DNA of 64,000 nucleotides from Epiperipatus broadwayi (Eukaryota; Onychophora; Udeonychophora; Euonychophora; Peripatidae). Below, piece by piece: positions 9,880 to 20,110 of the stretch. The stretch spans positions 124,001 to 188,000 of the forward strand of contig JAQFVV010000023.1 in NCBI GenBank assembly GCA_028023455.1, written 5' to 3'. Made by a program: the position numbers and the translations under genes. Below the pieces are notes generated by a model. That model was not told where the DNA came from and searched no databases. It worked only from the letters and a program-made list of their open reading frames with translations. How positions within the stretch are numbered: position 1 is the first letter of the stretch; each line of letters begins with the position of its first letter.

Positions 9880-12230
9880 AAAGTAAATCTTAAATTAATG
9901 TAATCTTAGTTTCTAAAGCTAGCTATATTAATTGAATATACATAAACTTATAAAATTCCCAGTATAAACTCTGTTATTTAAATCTAATGATAACTGTAAC
10001 AATCTTGACTACTAAACGAATAATAATAATTTAATAATTTTCCTAAATATAATAACTGAAATCAGTTATTATACTGTCCTAATCTGATATGCCATAATTC
10101 AAAATGGTGATTATTAATATTAATAATTGAGAAAGATGATTAGAAGCTCTCATGTATTGGATTTATGCTGTTCCTCAGCACACACATAAATCTCCATTCT
10201 GAAACCTATTATATATATGTTAGTTAAGCTACCACATTTTAGCTTATCATAATTAAGGTTTGCATGATGATAAATTATGTCTAGTTAAATAATCACAAGA
10301 ATGATGTTATAAAGCATATTATAAATAATTAGTTAAAGTTCCACATGCTTTTTCCTCCTTAGTTTATAATATGAACTATTCGGATTTAATCCATAAACTA
10401 GATCAGTTTAATTAACCCCTTTTTAGCATGTTTTATGTATGCTAATTTACAAACTGGGATAAAGTAGTTTCACAGAAAGAAACTATAGATTTAGCGTATT
10501 AATAATTTTAATATTTGATTTTGGAAAGCTTTACAAATGTGCCTTATAAAGCACATACATGCAATATGCTTTGCTATATATTTTCTTTATTAAAATGGGC
10601 TTCTGGTTTAATGCCATCCCAGTAGTTTTAGTTCAGACAGCCCTGTTTAGAACTGGAACACGAGGGTCCAGAACCATATTTTAAGCTGCTTTGATCTCCC
10701 AAACTATATGTTCTTTGTATTTTGTGATAGCAAGTTGTACGGTCCATAGGAACTGAGTACTTGGTACTGAATCCCATGAGTAATTGCACATTCGAGCTAT
10801 AACCCTTATTTAGTTTATGTAACACTATAGCCTCTGAAGCTACACTGTAAATGTCAGTTCATTCTTCCATATTATTATTTAGTTCAACATTGATCTGAAC
10901 ACCAGATCTAATTTATATAAAACAATCTGCATAGAGAGCACATTTATTGCTGATTATATATTATTAATAAATGTTATATTTGTCATTCTTGTAAACTTAA
11001 CTCTTAGCAAACATTGTAGGAATAGCATAGCATAATCCATGCACGAGTATAAACCATAGATTAAAATTAATTATAATATGTAATAAACATTAAATTATTT
11101 AAAGTGCATTAAAGATGAGACCTTGTATTTAACTCACCTCACCACTGTATAATACTTGCGAGTGTAAATCTCCAATGCACTTTATTTTGTATTATTTTAA
11201 TAATTAAAGATATTAAACTTGTTATAATGTTTAGTGTGTTATTCATGGTCCATTCCCAAATCTTACCCAAATCTATTCCAGTTTAGTATTAATTATTAAT
11301 GTATGCAACATCTCAGTAAGCCACATGTGTGTTTAGTTAATTTATTATTAATTACTTGTTCTTCCCTGAGTCTCATACGCCACTCTTTGCTATTGTCGGC
11401 TTGCAAACTAAAAGAGGCCAAGTGTAACCTCATAGCTGTCAGCCATAGAGTAGTAAATCACAGAGCATTGATGAAGGAATTGAGGTGCAATCCAATTCGA
11501 GGTCTCAACTCCTCATCTAGATCAGCTTTGGGATAATTTGCCAAAACCCTAGATTTTGCTGCATGAATGTACAACAACTAGGACCATCACATATGTTTAA
11601 ATATACTGTGTGATGAGTTTTCTTATACAATATATATATAAGTCATATGTTTATTTATTTTTATACTATTTAATAATAATGGTAACATATGGGAAAGCAT
11701 ATATAAATTTTATTTCCTAAAATTTTTTGCACAAGTTGCTGAAATAAAGTCAAAGGGATTTCTGGACACAATATGGTTAATAAAACGTATTAATATAATC
11801 TGGAATTGAAAAAGATGAAGGCTCGACTCAGATCTAACCATGAATTCAGTAATTAGTATTCTTAACATGCTATCAATTGAAATATGGAGACTACATAGAA
11901 TATTATTCTTTTGCGAGTAGTGAAGTTTCTGACACTCAATTATGATTGTTAATTTAATAAAGCTATGACTGCCAACAAAAGAAAAACAGGTATAAGTATG
12001 GTTTAAGATGTCAAAAAGCATGGAGAAAAAAAAGATCAACCAGAAAAAATGAAAAGCTGATTGCAAAAGAATATAAAATAAGAGATAGAAGCTCTGAGTT
12101 TTGAATATAGTTGGTCTGTTAACATATAATCTTTAACATTTTTTGAAAACTTGGGTTAGCTGAAAGCTGAGATAAATAAATAATCAAACAATTTAGTTCT
12201 CAGATTTCTCAAAAAGTTTGAATACCCAAA
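9880..12230. other. AT-rich stretch with two GC-richer patches
   Basis: No gene recognised. Patches at 10620-10850 and 11380-11560 are less AT-rich and may be old repeats. Neither gives a known domain on either strand, and the open frames across them look accidental. Confidence 0.3.
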
Positions 12231-12325
12231 GCGATAGAGTTGGACTATAGTGCATGGAATTTGATCTCCAGCTCCTGAAACTCTATAACCACATAAAAAC
12301 ATGCAGGGAATGACATGATAAAGAA
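12225..12325 (+). repeat. Possible SINE-E fragment
   Basis: The segment tggaatttgatctccagct followed by an ACTCTATAACCACATAAAAAC-like stretch resembles the middle of the SINE at 15418-15540. Similarity is short and diverged. Confidence 0.25.
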
Positions 12326-12756
12326 ATCAGCTAATTGATCATATATTCCCTATGCCGTTCCTTCCTCTAGGGTGTGATTATTGAGCACACATATACATAT
12401 ATATTGGATTTGAGATTCAAAATAGAACATAATATGTATCAGATAAATAAAATATGGTTATAAATCAAGATTCTTCCATTGCAATTTAAGTCACTCCTCT
12501 TCTCCTTGATCTGTCTTTTTAAGTAAAGAGATGAGAAGACTTTGTAATCCCTATGACCAAACAATATTTTTAAAAGCAAAATTTACAAACCGGTAAAATT
12601 TGGAGGAATTAATGCCCTTGCATTGAGATAAACAAAAGTAAAATTTAATACAAGTATAGATATATACTTAAACCCAGTTGTAATTAAGAGGGATTTGAAG
12701 TCAGACTTTCAAGCTGCTTTCAGTCATTCCCTCTCTTTAATAAAAACAATACACAT

Positions 12757-12832
12757 GATCAAATACATGTGAAAAAGATAAATGATATTCAATATACATA
12801 TTTCAAGCTAAACCAGCCCTCATCAGTTGGTC
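12757..12832 (-). ncRNA. Candidate type I hammerhead ribozyme, family B
   Basis: Minus strand, 5' to 3': stem I strand GACCAA; box CTGATGA; stem II GGGCT/AGCTT with loop GGTTT; box GAAA; stem III ATATGT pairing with ACATGT across a loop of about 25 bases; cleavage triplet GTA; stem I return strand TTTGATC. Stem III is 6 pairs with one G-U, stem II five pairs with two G-U, and stem I pairs with one bulge and one mismatch. Order and conserved residues are those of a type I hammerhead, the topology reported from Penelope-like elements. Self-cleavage is not shown by sequence alone, and the weak stem I argues for caution. Confidence 0.55.
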
Positions 12833-13110
12833 AAGATCATCATCTCCCACACACATATATAATCAATGGTCGGTTTTATACAAATCTATAGCAAATCTAC
12901 AATTTAATGAATAGGCTGCAATCTTCTCCAATCTCCAACTTTTCAGCCATTCAATGTTTCATCATCAGATACAGATTTTCAATAATATGGATGGCTGAAG
13001 AGTTAGAGGGTGGAGTAGATTCAAACCTGTCCATTAAAGTTTGAAGATTTGCTATCTTAATATAAACTGTGCACTGGTTATATATGTGTATGATAGATGA
13101 TCTGTATCAA

Positions 13111-13138
13111 CTAATGACTGCTGGTTGAGCATAAAATA
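13111..13138 (+). ncRNA. Mutated hammerhead-like core, family B2 right arm
   Basis: Plus strand reads CTAATGA, stem TGCT/AGCA, then AAAA in place of GAAA. Two essential bases (G5 and G12 in hammerhead numbering) are changed, so this arm of the foldback is a dead copy. Confidence 0.4.
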
Positions 13139-13669
13139 CATATATTGGAGATCATTTATCTTTTTCACATATATGTATGTGGTCATGAGTATTGGTTACA
13201 TTAGATAGAGTGAATACCTGAAGGGAGCTTGAAAGACTGAGTTCGGATCCTTCTTAATTAAAACTAAAATTTACCAAAGTGATTTTTACATTTCATTAAA
13301 CTATCTTTTCATGTACATTTAGTTTCTATGATATTTCTCTCATCAGCATATAAATTATATTTTGCCTATCTATTACATGATTTTAATTTACTCGGCCTGT
13401 AAAGAATAACAACACCTTCTGACCAAGATAATTTGTCAATGAAGAATTCACAGAAAAATTGAATAATTTTGCTTTATAATGATTGAACAACTATTATCAA
13501 ATTTAAAAAAAAGCTTAGGTTAAATAGCTTGCTGGGAGAGAATTTCTTTATTTTATTCTTATTATATTATGCTATGTTCTGTTCCTCATTTTCATTGTTT
13601 TCATTTCTCTTTTGACTAAAATATCAAAGATGCCTGAAGTAAGATTTGATTAAAATTACTAAAACATAC

Positions 13670-13765
13670 TTTTTTTCTCTCTCATGTGTCATAGCATCAG
13701 CCAGGAAGCAAACCCACTAACCCGAGACAACTGCTCGTTGCTGACCTCTCAATCACCAATGCTTG
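13670..13765 (-). mobile_element. SINE-S1, 96 bp, single copy
   Basis: Bounded by a perfect 12-bp duplication actaaaacatac at 13658-13669 and 13766-13777. On the minus strand the element starts with agtcaagcattggtg, passes a pol III A-box-like TGATTGAGAGG and a B-box-like GGGTTTGCTTCC, and ends in an A-run (seen as ttttttt on the plus strand). It has no coding capacity. The same sequence forms the tandem array at 19091-19812 and the copy at 56181. A short tRNA-derived SINE is the best reading. Its LINE partner is unknown. Confidence 0.75.
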
Positions 13766-13889
13766 ACTAAAACATACATTTGATGATTAAGATGTAATGA
13801 CTGTACAAAAAAACTGGTTTGAGTTAACAATTTTGGGAAGTTTTAACTTTTCAAGCTATTATCTCAAATAATATAACATAATTATATAA

Positions 13890-14523
13890 CATCACATGAC
13901 CACCACCTCTTATGCTTGTGTATAACTATTGTTAAAACAGGCAAAACTCACTATATATATTGCCACACACAGCAAGCTAGAGTAATCAATGGATACCAGA
14001 AAGCTTATGCATAAAATCCCCATCTAGTGCCTACTCATCCAATATCCCCAGACTAGTTTCTGGCTTATGGCCTTCGTCAGTGAGGAGCATTGGATCTGAG
14101 AGCACTGCACCTAGATCTTAGGATCTAATGCAACCCTCCAACAACCACCTTTTATCTCCATTTAATTATAAAATTATGAGTCTTAAACTGAAAACATTAA
14201 GGTGTTTTCAGTTTTAGACTCATAGTTTTGTAGTTAAATGAAAATAAAAGGTGGTTAATGTTTTCAGTTTAAGACTCATAGTTTTGTAGTTAAATGGAGA
14301 TAAAAGGTGGTTGCTGGAGGGTTGCATTAGATCCTAAGATCTAGGTGCAGTGCTCTCAGATCCAAGGCTCCTCACTGACGAAGGCCATAAGCCAGAAACT
14401 AGTCTGGGGATATTGGATGAGTAGGCACTAGATGGGGATTTTATGCACAAGCCTTCTGGCATCCATTGATTACTCTAGCTTGCTGTGTGTGGCAATATAT
14501 ATAGTGAGTTTTGCCTGTTTTAA
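13890..14523 (-). mobile_element. Family A foldback element A4
   Basis: Minus orientation: the family A 3' end (complement of catcacatgacc) is at 13890 and the inverted 5' arm ends at 14523. Arms are about 13970-14190 and 14280-14490, with the same blocks as the 8.5 kb copy. A probable target duplication taattatataa lies at 13879-13889 and 14524-14534, though it is AT-only. A 56-bp block (gttttcagttt... at 14204 and 14260) is duplicated in tandem near the centre. The right arm contains CTGACGA (14376-14382) and GAAAC around a GGC/GCC hairpin. Confidence 0.75.
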
Positions 14524-14591
14524 TAATTATATAAAATTTCTATTGAATGTTAATTTGACAAAATAACCTAATTAATTATAGCATTACCTTA

Positions 14592-14650
14592 AATTTGGTA
14601 GTCAGAAACCAAAAGACCACTAGTTCAATTCCTATGTATAACTCTTAAAA
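14592..14650 (+). repeat. tRNA-like SINE head
   Basis: An A-box-like TTGGTAGTCAGAAA is followed at tRNA-like spacing by a B-box-like CTAGTTCAATTCC. No cloverleaf closes, so it is not a tRNA gene. A diverged SINE promoter is the simplest reading. Confidence 0.3.
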
Positions 14651-15417
14651 CATTGTTTTTCATATTAATGTGTGTATCTTTAATAAAAGTTGAATATATT
14701 TGAAAAAATATAAACAGTCTGATTTTTTTTAAAAAAAACATTCGATAATTCAACTAAATGATACAAAGTCCAGTATACAACAAGAATAAAAATGAATGAT
14801 GCATGAAAATATAGTAAAAACCCAGTTTATAAAAACAGCATGTAGATATAGTATCATTACCATTTGAGAATCTTCAAATGATTCAAATAATAACATATAG
14901 ATGGAGCTAAAAATCAACAACTTAAATATTATTTTAAATAAAATATAAGAGTTTGTCTCTTAGGAATTAAATGCAATATTAACATTATAAATTAATTTAC
15001 ACATATGAGATTTTGAATTATATAAAATAATCAAAAATAATTATATTTATTATTAAATGTATGTAAAATAAAAGTTTGTGAATTAAATAGGAATAATGTA
15101 AAAACATAAGAAATGATTTTAAATTTTTTATACTTTTAAATTATAATAGATTTTTGAGATTTTAAAGAAATGTTTTTGTATGGCTGTTTAGCGTTTTATA
15201 AGATATCACACGACTAATGTTATTATTAATAAATATCTGTAAAATTATAGAATATAACTAATTTTAATAAGGACTGATTTAATGATTGCTTTAAACTATA
15301 TATAGGTAATATAACATTATTTCAAATATCTATTTATTATTCAAAAACTTTCATTAACCAAATAAAAGGCAATTATAATCTTTAACCTTTTCCAATAAAT
15401 AAATTCACTTGTGCCTT

Positions 15418-15545
15418 GCATGATTTAGCCTATTGGTAGAAAGATTGTGGAGTTCAAGATCTATGGATCATGTCTCCAGCTATAATTTCCAACACTAAAA
15501 CATCTCGTGACTTTCCAAGCAAAATACCATTCTTTTTTTTTTTGT
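15418..15545 (+). repeat. SINE-E copy with tRNA-like head and T-rich tail
   Basis: Begins with gatttagcctattggtag (A-box-like) and gtggagttcaagatc (B-box-like), continues through tttccaacactaaaac and gactttccaagc, and ends in a run of ten or more T. The middle matches 43985-44115 in order and spacing. Not a functional tRNA. Confidence 0.45.
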
Positions 15546-17746
15546 AAATTAGTTTGCACAATAATATATATATATATATATAATTACAGAAAGAATCTTA
15601 CATATAAAATCCCTATTTTCTCTGTTGTCTGATTGCTGAATGTATATATTTGTCCGTAACGCTGTCATGTATCAAATTCACAACCAATTTTAAAAAAATA
15701 TTAGTTAATGCAAAAAAGATAATTCCACCACTAATAAAAAATGCACAGAAAAAAATCAGTACACATGCTTTTAACTATACAGAGATATAGTATTTAAATC
15801 ACAATGAAAGTGTGATTACAGTACATAAATTTATGTTTGAAATGTGATATTTAGTGAGGGATGGGGAAATAGATGTTATAGTACTGTATTTACATCTAGT
15901 TTTGGTTAGTATATAACTGAAGTCGAAATTACAGCCTTTCAGGCCAGTGTACAATTCTCACATTTTCTTATATAATATTAAAATCGTTTGTTTAATTTAC
16001 ATTAAATCTTTAAAAAAAAAATGTTAAAGTAACCAATTAAAAAAAAACATGGTCTATTTAGAACAGGTATATCTAGTTTATGTAAAAATAAAAAGAGAAA
16101 TTAATGTTTAATTATATTGTTTGGAGAGTTTAGATTTGTAACAAAGGAGTAAAAAAAAAATCTATTTTTTTTAAATCCAAAAACATATCGAAAACAGAGA
16201 TTTAATAGTGTTTTACCTAAACATACTGAAGTAATTTTTTGATTCTTACAAAAAAAAAAAAGTTTTTATTCGTGTAAAAACTCTGGTTTTGCTCAATAAT
16301 ATAATGCTATTAATACTTTTATTCACATATAAACAAAAAAAATTTAGTCATCTAAAATTACAGATATTTTAATACCTTGCATTCCTGGACTATACACCGC
16401 CTCTATATTCACAAACTGAGCATTTTTGATTTCAGTAGTAACTAATTAAAAATAAATCCTAATTTAGTGGTTGCTTTAAATTATATATATAATACACTGA
16501 ATAATATTTCTGATTTTGAAAAAATATCAAATTAAAAAAACAAGATTTTGTATAAATTTAAATATATAAATCTCATATCATAAAGCAATCATCTTTCAGA
16601 CAGAAATTTCTCACCTCTTCCTACTCTCACCCTTTCTTTTTTCTCCTTCTCTCGCTTTTTCCCTTCTATCTCTACTACTCACCTATCATTCTATACATAT
16701 TATTGTAAAATAGAATGTTTTATTCCATTTTTAATTAATTATTTTTGTTGACACTTTAATGGTGCAATTTTAAAATCAAATACTATTTTGGCTTGTGTAT
16801 ACAGTATATGTGAAATGTGTGCATTACATAAAGTTTGATATTATTTTCAGGTTTAGATACAGTTAAGAAAACTTGGAACTAAATACATTGAATACAAAAG
16901 ATAAAAAGACTACAGCGTATATGATTTGGTTTTGTAGCTAGATAATTGTACAATAATTGAAACATAACTATGTAAAATGTACAGTAAAACTTTCACATTA
17001 AAAAAAAAAAAAATCTGAAAGAATAAATAAATGTAAGATGACAGTTATGCCTTATTTATGACAATTAATTCAATGCAAATTTTACAAAAATATTCAGAAA
17101 ATACAGCACTACAATACTAACAATTGAAATTAAAAAATAAGAGAATAGTCAAACGATTTGTTGTTGGGAATTCGCAAGAACTGGAAATAGCAGAGCTAGA
17201 GAGTGCTCTGTGAACTTTGAACTCTAGAGCATACCGCCCTATTGATTCATTAAACTACATAGGCAAATTTAAAAATGTAAGAAAAAGATTAAGTCTTAAA
17301 TGATAACAAGAAATCTATGAATACCTGTTATATAACTAATATCAATTTTAAATAATAAAAAGGAAAAAAGCTAATATATATAAACAATTGCTTACTATGA
17401 AAAAATGTTAACTCCAAAGGAAAAGAGATTAAATATTCATTTAAAAAAATAAAAAAGAAGAAAGTTAATATAAGTATGAACAGTTATTTATTTCGAATGT
17501 GGAAAAATGTTAACTTCAAATGAAAAAGGATTTAATATTCATAGACACTTTAACAGAAAGAAATTTTGATTGATTTTAATTTCCTCTTCAATAAAACTGG
17601 CAAAAATTAAATCTCACTTCATTTGTAATTATCTTACTTTTCATAGATATAAATGTTGTATTACTTGATAACATTTTATTTTTAAACACATTCTTATACA
17701 TATTATAGAATATTGAATATATAAAGACTGCTATGAAATAAGATAA

Positions 17747-17752
17747 ACTTAC
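17747..17752 (-). other. Splice donor of the XRCC1 exon
   Basis: Minus strand GTAAGT directly after the codon remnant GG. It matches the full U1 consensus. Reading through it would hit an in-frame stop at once (GGG TAA), which supports splicing here. Confidence 0.75.
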
Positions 17753-18034
17753 CCACCATAAGCGATGATATACCGTTTAAGTTTTTTTCGAGTTTCTTCA
17801 TCAAAATCCCCAAAAAGAAGAAAATGTTTTTCTTTAAAAAAAGAAGGTAGATGAGGCAATGGAAAAACTGATTCTTTAGAAGTTGATAGTATTCCATTTT
17901 CAACAATCCTTCTAACTGACGATTTTGTGTCTTTTGCTTTATCCAATTCAGCATCTTCATCCGTTGATCCTTCATAGTTACTACCATTTGTATTAGACTG
18001 GTTCTTAGACTTATTTTTTTCCTCTTCTCTCACT
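17753..18034 (-). CDS. XRCC1: XRCC1 exon (linker and start of C-terminal BRCT domain)
   Basis: XRCC1 is the scaffold of single-strand-break and base-excision repair in the nucleus; its C-terminal BRCT domain binds DNA ligase III. The minus-strand exon is 282 bases, phase 2 at both ends. It encodes an acidic and lysine-rich linker with NYEGSTDEDAE (vertebrate XRCC1 has a YAGSTDEN segment at this place), then LPHLPSFFKEKHFLLFG and RKKLKRYIIAYGG, matching the first beta strand and helix of BRCT2 (LP.FF..KHF.L.G, then R.KL.RY..A..G). The acceptor is ttttttccaatag and the donor is the consensus GTAAGT at 17747-17752. The rest of the domain must lie in a following exon, not recognised. No disruption is seen, so it is probably a working gene. 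Confidence 0.85.
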
Positions 18035-18050
18035 CTATTGGAAAAAATAT
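18035..18050 (-). other. Splice acceptor of the XRCC1 exon
   Basis: Minus strand has a T-rich tract followed by ccaatag. The exon then opens A GTG AGA GAA. A second AG two bases on would shift the start to 18032 and break the frame relation with the family, so the first AG is preferred. Confidence 0.65.
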
Positions 18051-18536
18051 ATTTAAAAGTTATTACCATTGTAAGAATAATTATTTAATTTGTATGCTAA
18101 TGTTTTTCAAATTATTTCTTAAAAATATTTTTTAAAAAAACAAAGAAAAAAACGTGTATATATGTTTACGATGTGTATCTATATATATGTGATAGATAAA
18201 CGCATGTAAATTACATGTAAATAAATCTGAAAATATTAGCACCTATTATGATGTGTAATACATTATTATGGGTCCAGGCTACACAAAAAAAAATTATAAT
18301 CACCCTCTTCAGAATGAATGTATTTCAGGGTATTGATCTCAGCAACTTTGGAGCATTGCAAATCAACCATATAAATACAACGACTGTTCGTATAATATAA
18401 ATACTTGTTAGTGGTGCACAAATATTTAGGATTATAGTTACTTCTATGAATTAATCTATTCTAATATGGCTACACATTAGCTTCCAACATTCTTGATTAT
18501 CATATAGTTACATTGGAATAAATTAATTTATGGAAA
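18051..18536. other. AT-rich, probable XRCC1 intron
   Basis: No recognisable feature besides short AT repeats. It lies upstream (minus sense) of the XRCC1 exon. Confidence 0.35.
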
Positions 18537-19102
18537 ATGACTGCACAGCAAATATTCATGCTCTCTCAGCTAATAAGTCAATATTACAGTATTTATATAA
18601 AATAAGTGGATATTATTGTATCACTGATTGGCAATACTCCAAAGCAAAATGATAACAGATGATTTCTGAAATGCATGCATACATCAGGATGATTAATCAA
18701 TTTTTTCCCAATAGTATAATTGACATGATGAATGTGTTATCCAAAATAGAAGACATATAACTTAAAATGCATTAATTTATTTAATATTTCAATGTTGAGT
18801 TTTTTGGTCAAGGTTTTTAATATGTATTTTATAAAGTGCATAATAAGCGCGAGAGGTTTGCAGCCTTTCAATTTAATTTCAAGGTTTTTAAGAAAATGAA
18901 TCTCTGACTTAATATTTAGCCACCTTAGAACAGTATAATTTATGGAAAATGTTCACAGACCAAATATTCATATTCCAACAAGTTAGTCCCAAAAGTACAG
19001 TATTTACATGAAAAGCTGTCATATTTATATATATATAACTGGTAGTATTCAAAGACAGCTGATAAGGATAATTCATGAAATGCATGCTTACTGCAGAGTG
19101 AT
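18537..19102 (+). repeat. Diverged direct duplication flanking the SINE array
   Basis: Segment 18537-18690 (tggaaaatgactgcac to gaaatgcatgcatac) recurs at 18938-19102 (tggaaaatgttcacag to gaaatgcatgcttac), about 400 bases on, with many substitutions and one indel. The second copy ends exactly where the SINE array begins, so the SINE inserted into an already duplicated segment. Confidence 0.6.
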
Positions 19103-19812
19103 TTTTTTCCCTCATGTGTCATAGCATCAGCCGAGAAGTAAACCTGCTAACCCAAGACAACTGATTATAAAGCAGCTGTCGCTGACCTCTTGACCACCAA
19201 TGCTTGACTGCAGAGTGATTTTTTTTCCTCATGTGTCATAGCATCAGCCGAGAAGTAAACCTGCTAACCCAAGACAACTGATTATAAAGCAGCTGTCGCT
19301 GACCTCTTGACCACCAATGCTTGACTGCAGAGTGATTTTTTTTCCTCATGAGTCATAGCATCAGCCGAGAAGTAAACCTGCTAACCCAAGACAACTGATT
19401 ATAAAGCAGCTGTCGCTGACCTCTTGACCACCAATGCTTGACTGCAGGGTGATTTTTTTTCCTCATGTGTCACAGCATCAGCCGAGAAGTAAACCTGCTA
19501 ACCCAAGACAACTGATTATACAGCAGCTGTCTCTGACCTCTTGACCACCAATGCTTGACTGCAGAGTGATTTTTTTTCCTCATGTGTCATAGCATCAGTC
19601 GAGAAGTAAACCTGCTAACCCAAGACAACTGATTATAAAGCAGCTGTCTCTGATCTCTTGACCACCAATGCTTGACTGCAGAGTGATTTTTTTTCCTCAT
19701 GTGTCATAGCATCAGCCGAGAAGTAAACCTGCTAACCCAAGACAACTGATTATAAAGCAGCTGTCGCTGAACTCTTGACCACTAATGCTTGACTGCAGAG
19801 TGATTTTTTTTC
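19091..19812 (-). repeat. Six-unit tandem array of SINE-S1 plus its target duplication
   Basis: The word ctgcagagtg (ctgcagggtg in one unit) starts at 19091, 19208, 19325, 19442, 19559, 19676 and, as the closing flank, 19793: every period is exactly 117 bp. Each unit is one SINE-S1 (about 97 bp, minus orientation) plus a segment actgcagagtgatttttttt. That segment also flanks the whole array on both sides, so it is the target-site duplication of one original insertion. The array is best explained by unequal exchange between the two flanking duplications, which amplified SINE plus duplication as a unit. Units differ by only a few bases, so amplification is recent relative to the other repeats. 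Confidence 0.9.
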
Positions 19813-19899
19813 CCATATAAAATGACAGCTTTAATAGATTATATGTAATGATTGGAGCTGATATGTATGCATATACAAATCATAAAATATAAAATCATA

Positions 19900-20110
19900 T
19901 AACATTATAAAACTAGCCAAAAAACAAAATTTTAGTAAAATTTTCATCTATTAACAAATAGATTTTCTCAAGTAAAATTTAATGTTATAAACAATAAATA
20001 CCATGATCACTTGAGAAGGTCTATTTGTTAATAAATAAAACCATGGCCATGAAGAATTTTAGTAAAATTTTGATTTGTTTTTTCTTTTTTTGGCTAGTTT
20101 TGTAATGTTA
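19900..20110. mobile_element. Hairpin MITE, 211 bp
   Basis: Terminal inverted repeats: taacattataaaactagcc at 19900-19918 and its complement ending at 20110, followed inward by caaaattttagtaaaatttt in inverted copies. A second inner pair (ctattaacaaatag / ctatttgttaataaa) makes it nearly fully palindromic. No coding sequence. The target duplication is not clear. Confidence 0.6.

Larger units (their letters stand above)
12688..13254. mobile_element. Family B foldback element B2
   Basis: Inverted arms of about 260 bp (12690-12955 and 12995-13250) around a spacer of about 40 bases that contains atgtttcatcatcagatac. Arm blocks shared with the other family B copies include agactttcaagc at the ends, catgtgaaaaagataaatg, the hammerhead-like core, and caatcttctcca towards the centre. 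Both ends run into taattaa, but similar bases also end the copies at 6783 and 38399, so this word is probably part of the element rather than a target duplication. No coding sequence. Confidence 0.75.
14651..17752. other. AT-rich, probable XRCC1 intron
   Basis: Besides the SINE at 15418 and a (TA)n run at about 15563-15582, only AT-rich sequence and A/T homopolymers are seen. It lies directly downstream (minus sense) of the XRCC1 donor site. A patch at 17160-17260 with ctagagagtgctct and agagcat blocks is GC-richer but not identified. The next XRCC1 exon was looked for and not found. Confidence 0.4.

Noticed and set aside
11710-12066. 118-codon frame on the minus strand, Phe-rich start
   Set aside because: Composition is explained by A-rich DNA on the plus strand; no domain, no splice context.
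12681-13261. taattaa flanking family B2 as a target-site duplication
   Set aside because: Copies B1 and B3 end in nearly the same word, so it is more likely the element's own terminus.
1-17750. Remaining XRCC1 BRCT exon downstream on the minus strand
   Set aside because: Looked for the W..D..F..AL and FVRP.WI type motifs in GC-richer patches and found no convincing match.
17703-17987. 94-codon minus-strand frame over the XRCC1 exon
   Set aside because: Alternative frame of the real exon; the 17753-18034 frame matches XRCC1.
19091-19812. Regular repeat-spacer look suggesting a CRISPR array
   Set aside because: The period is fully repeated with no unique spacers, units are SINE-derived, and the genome is animal.
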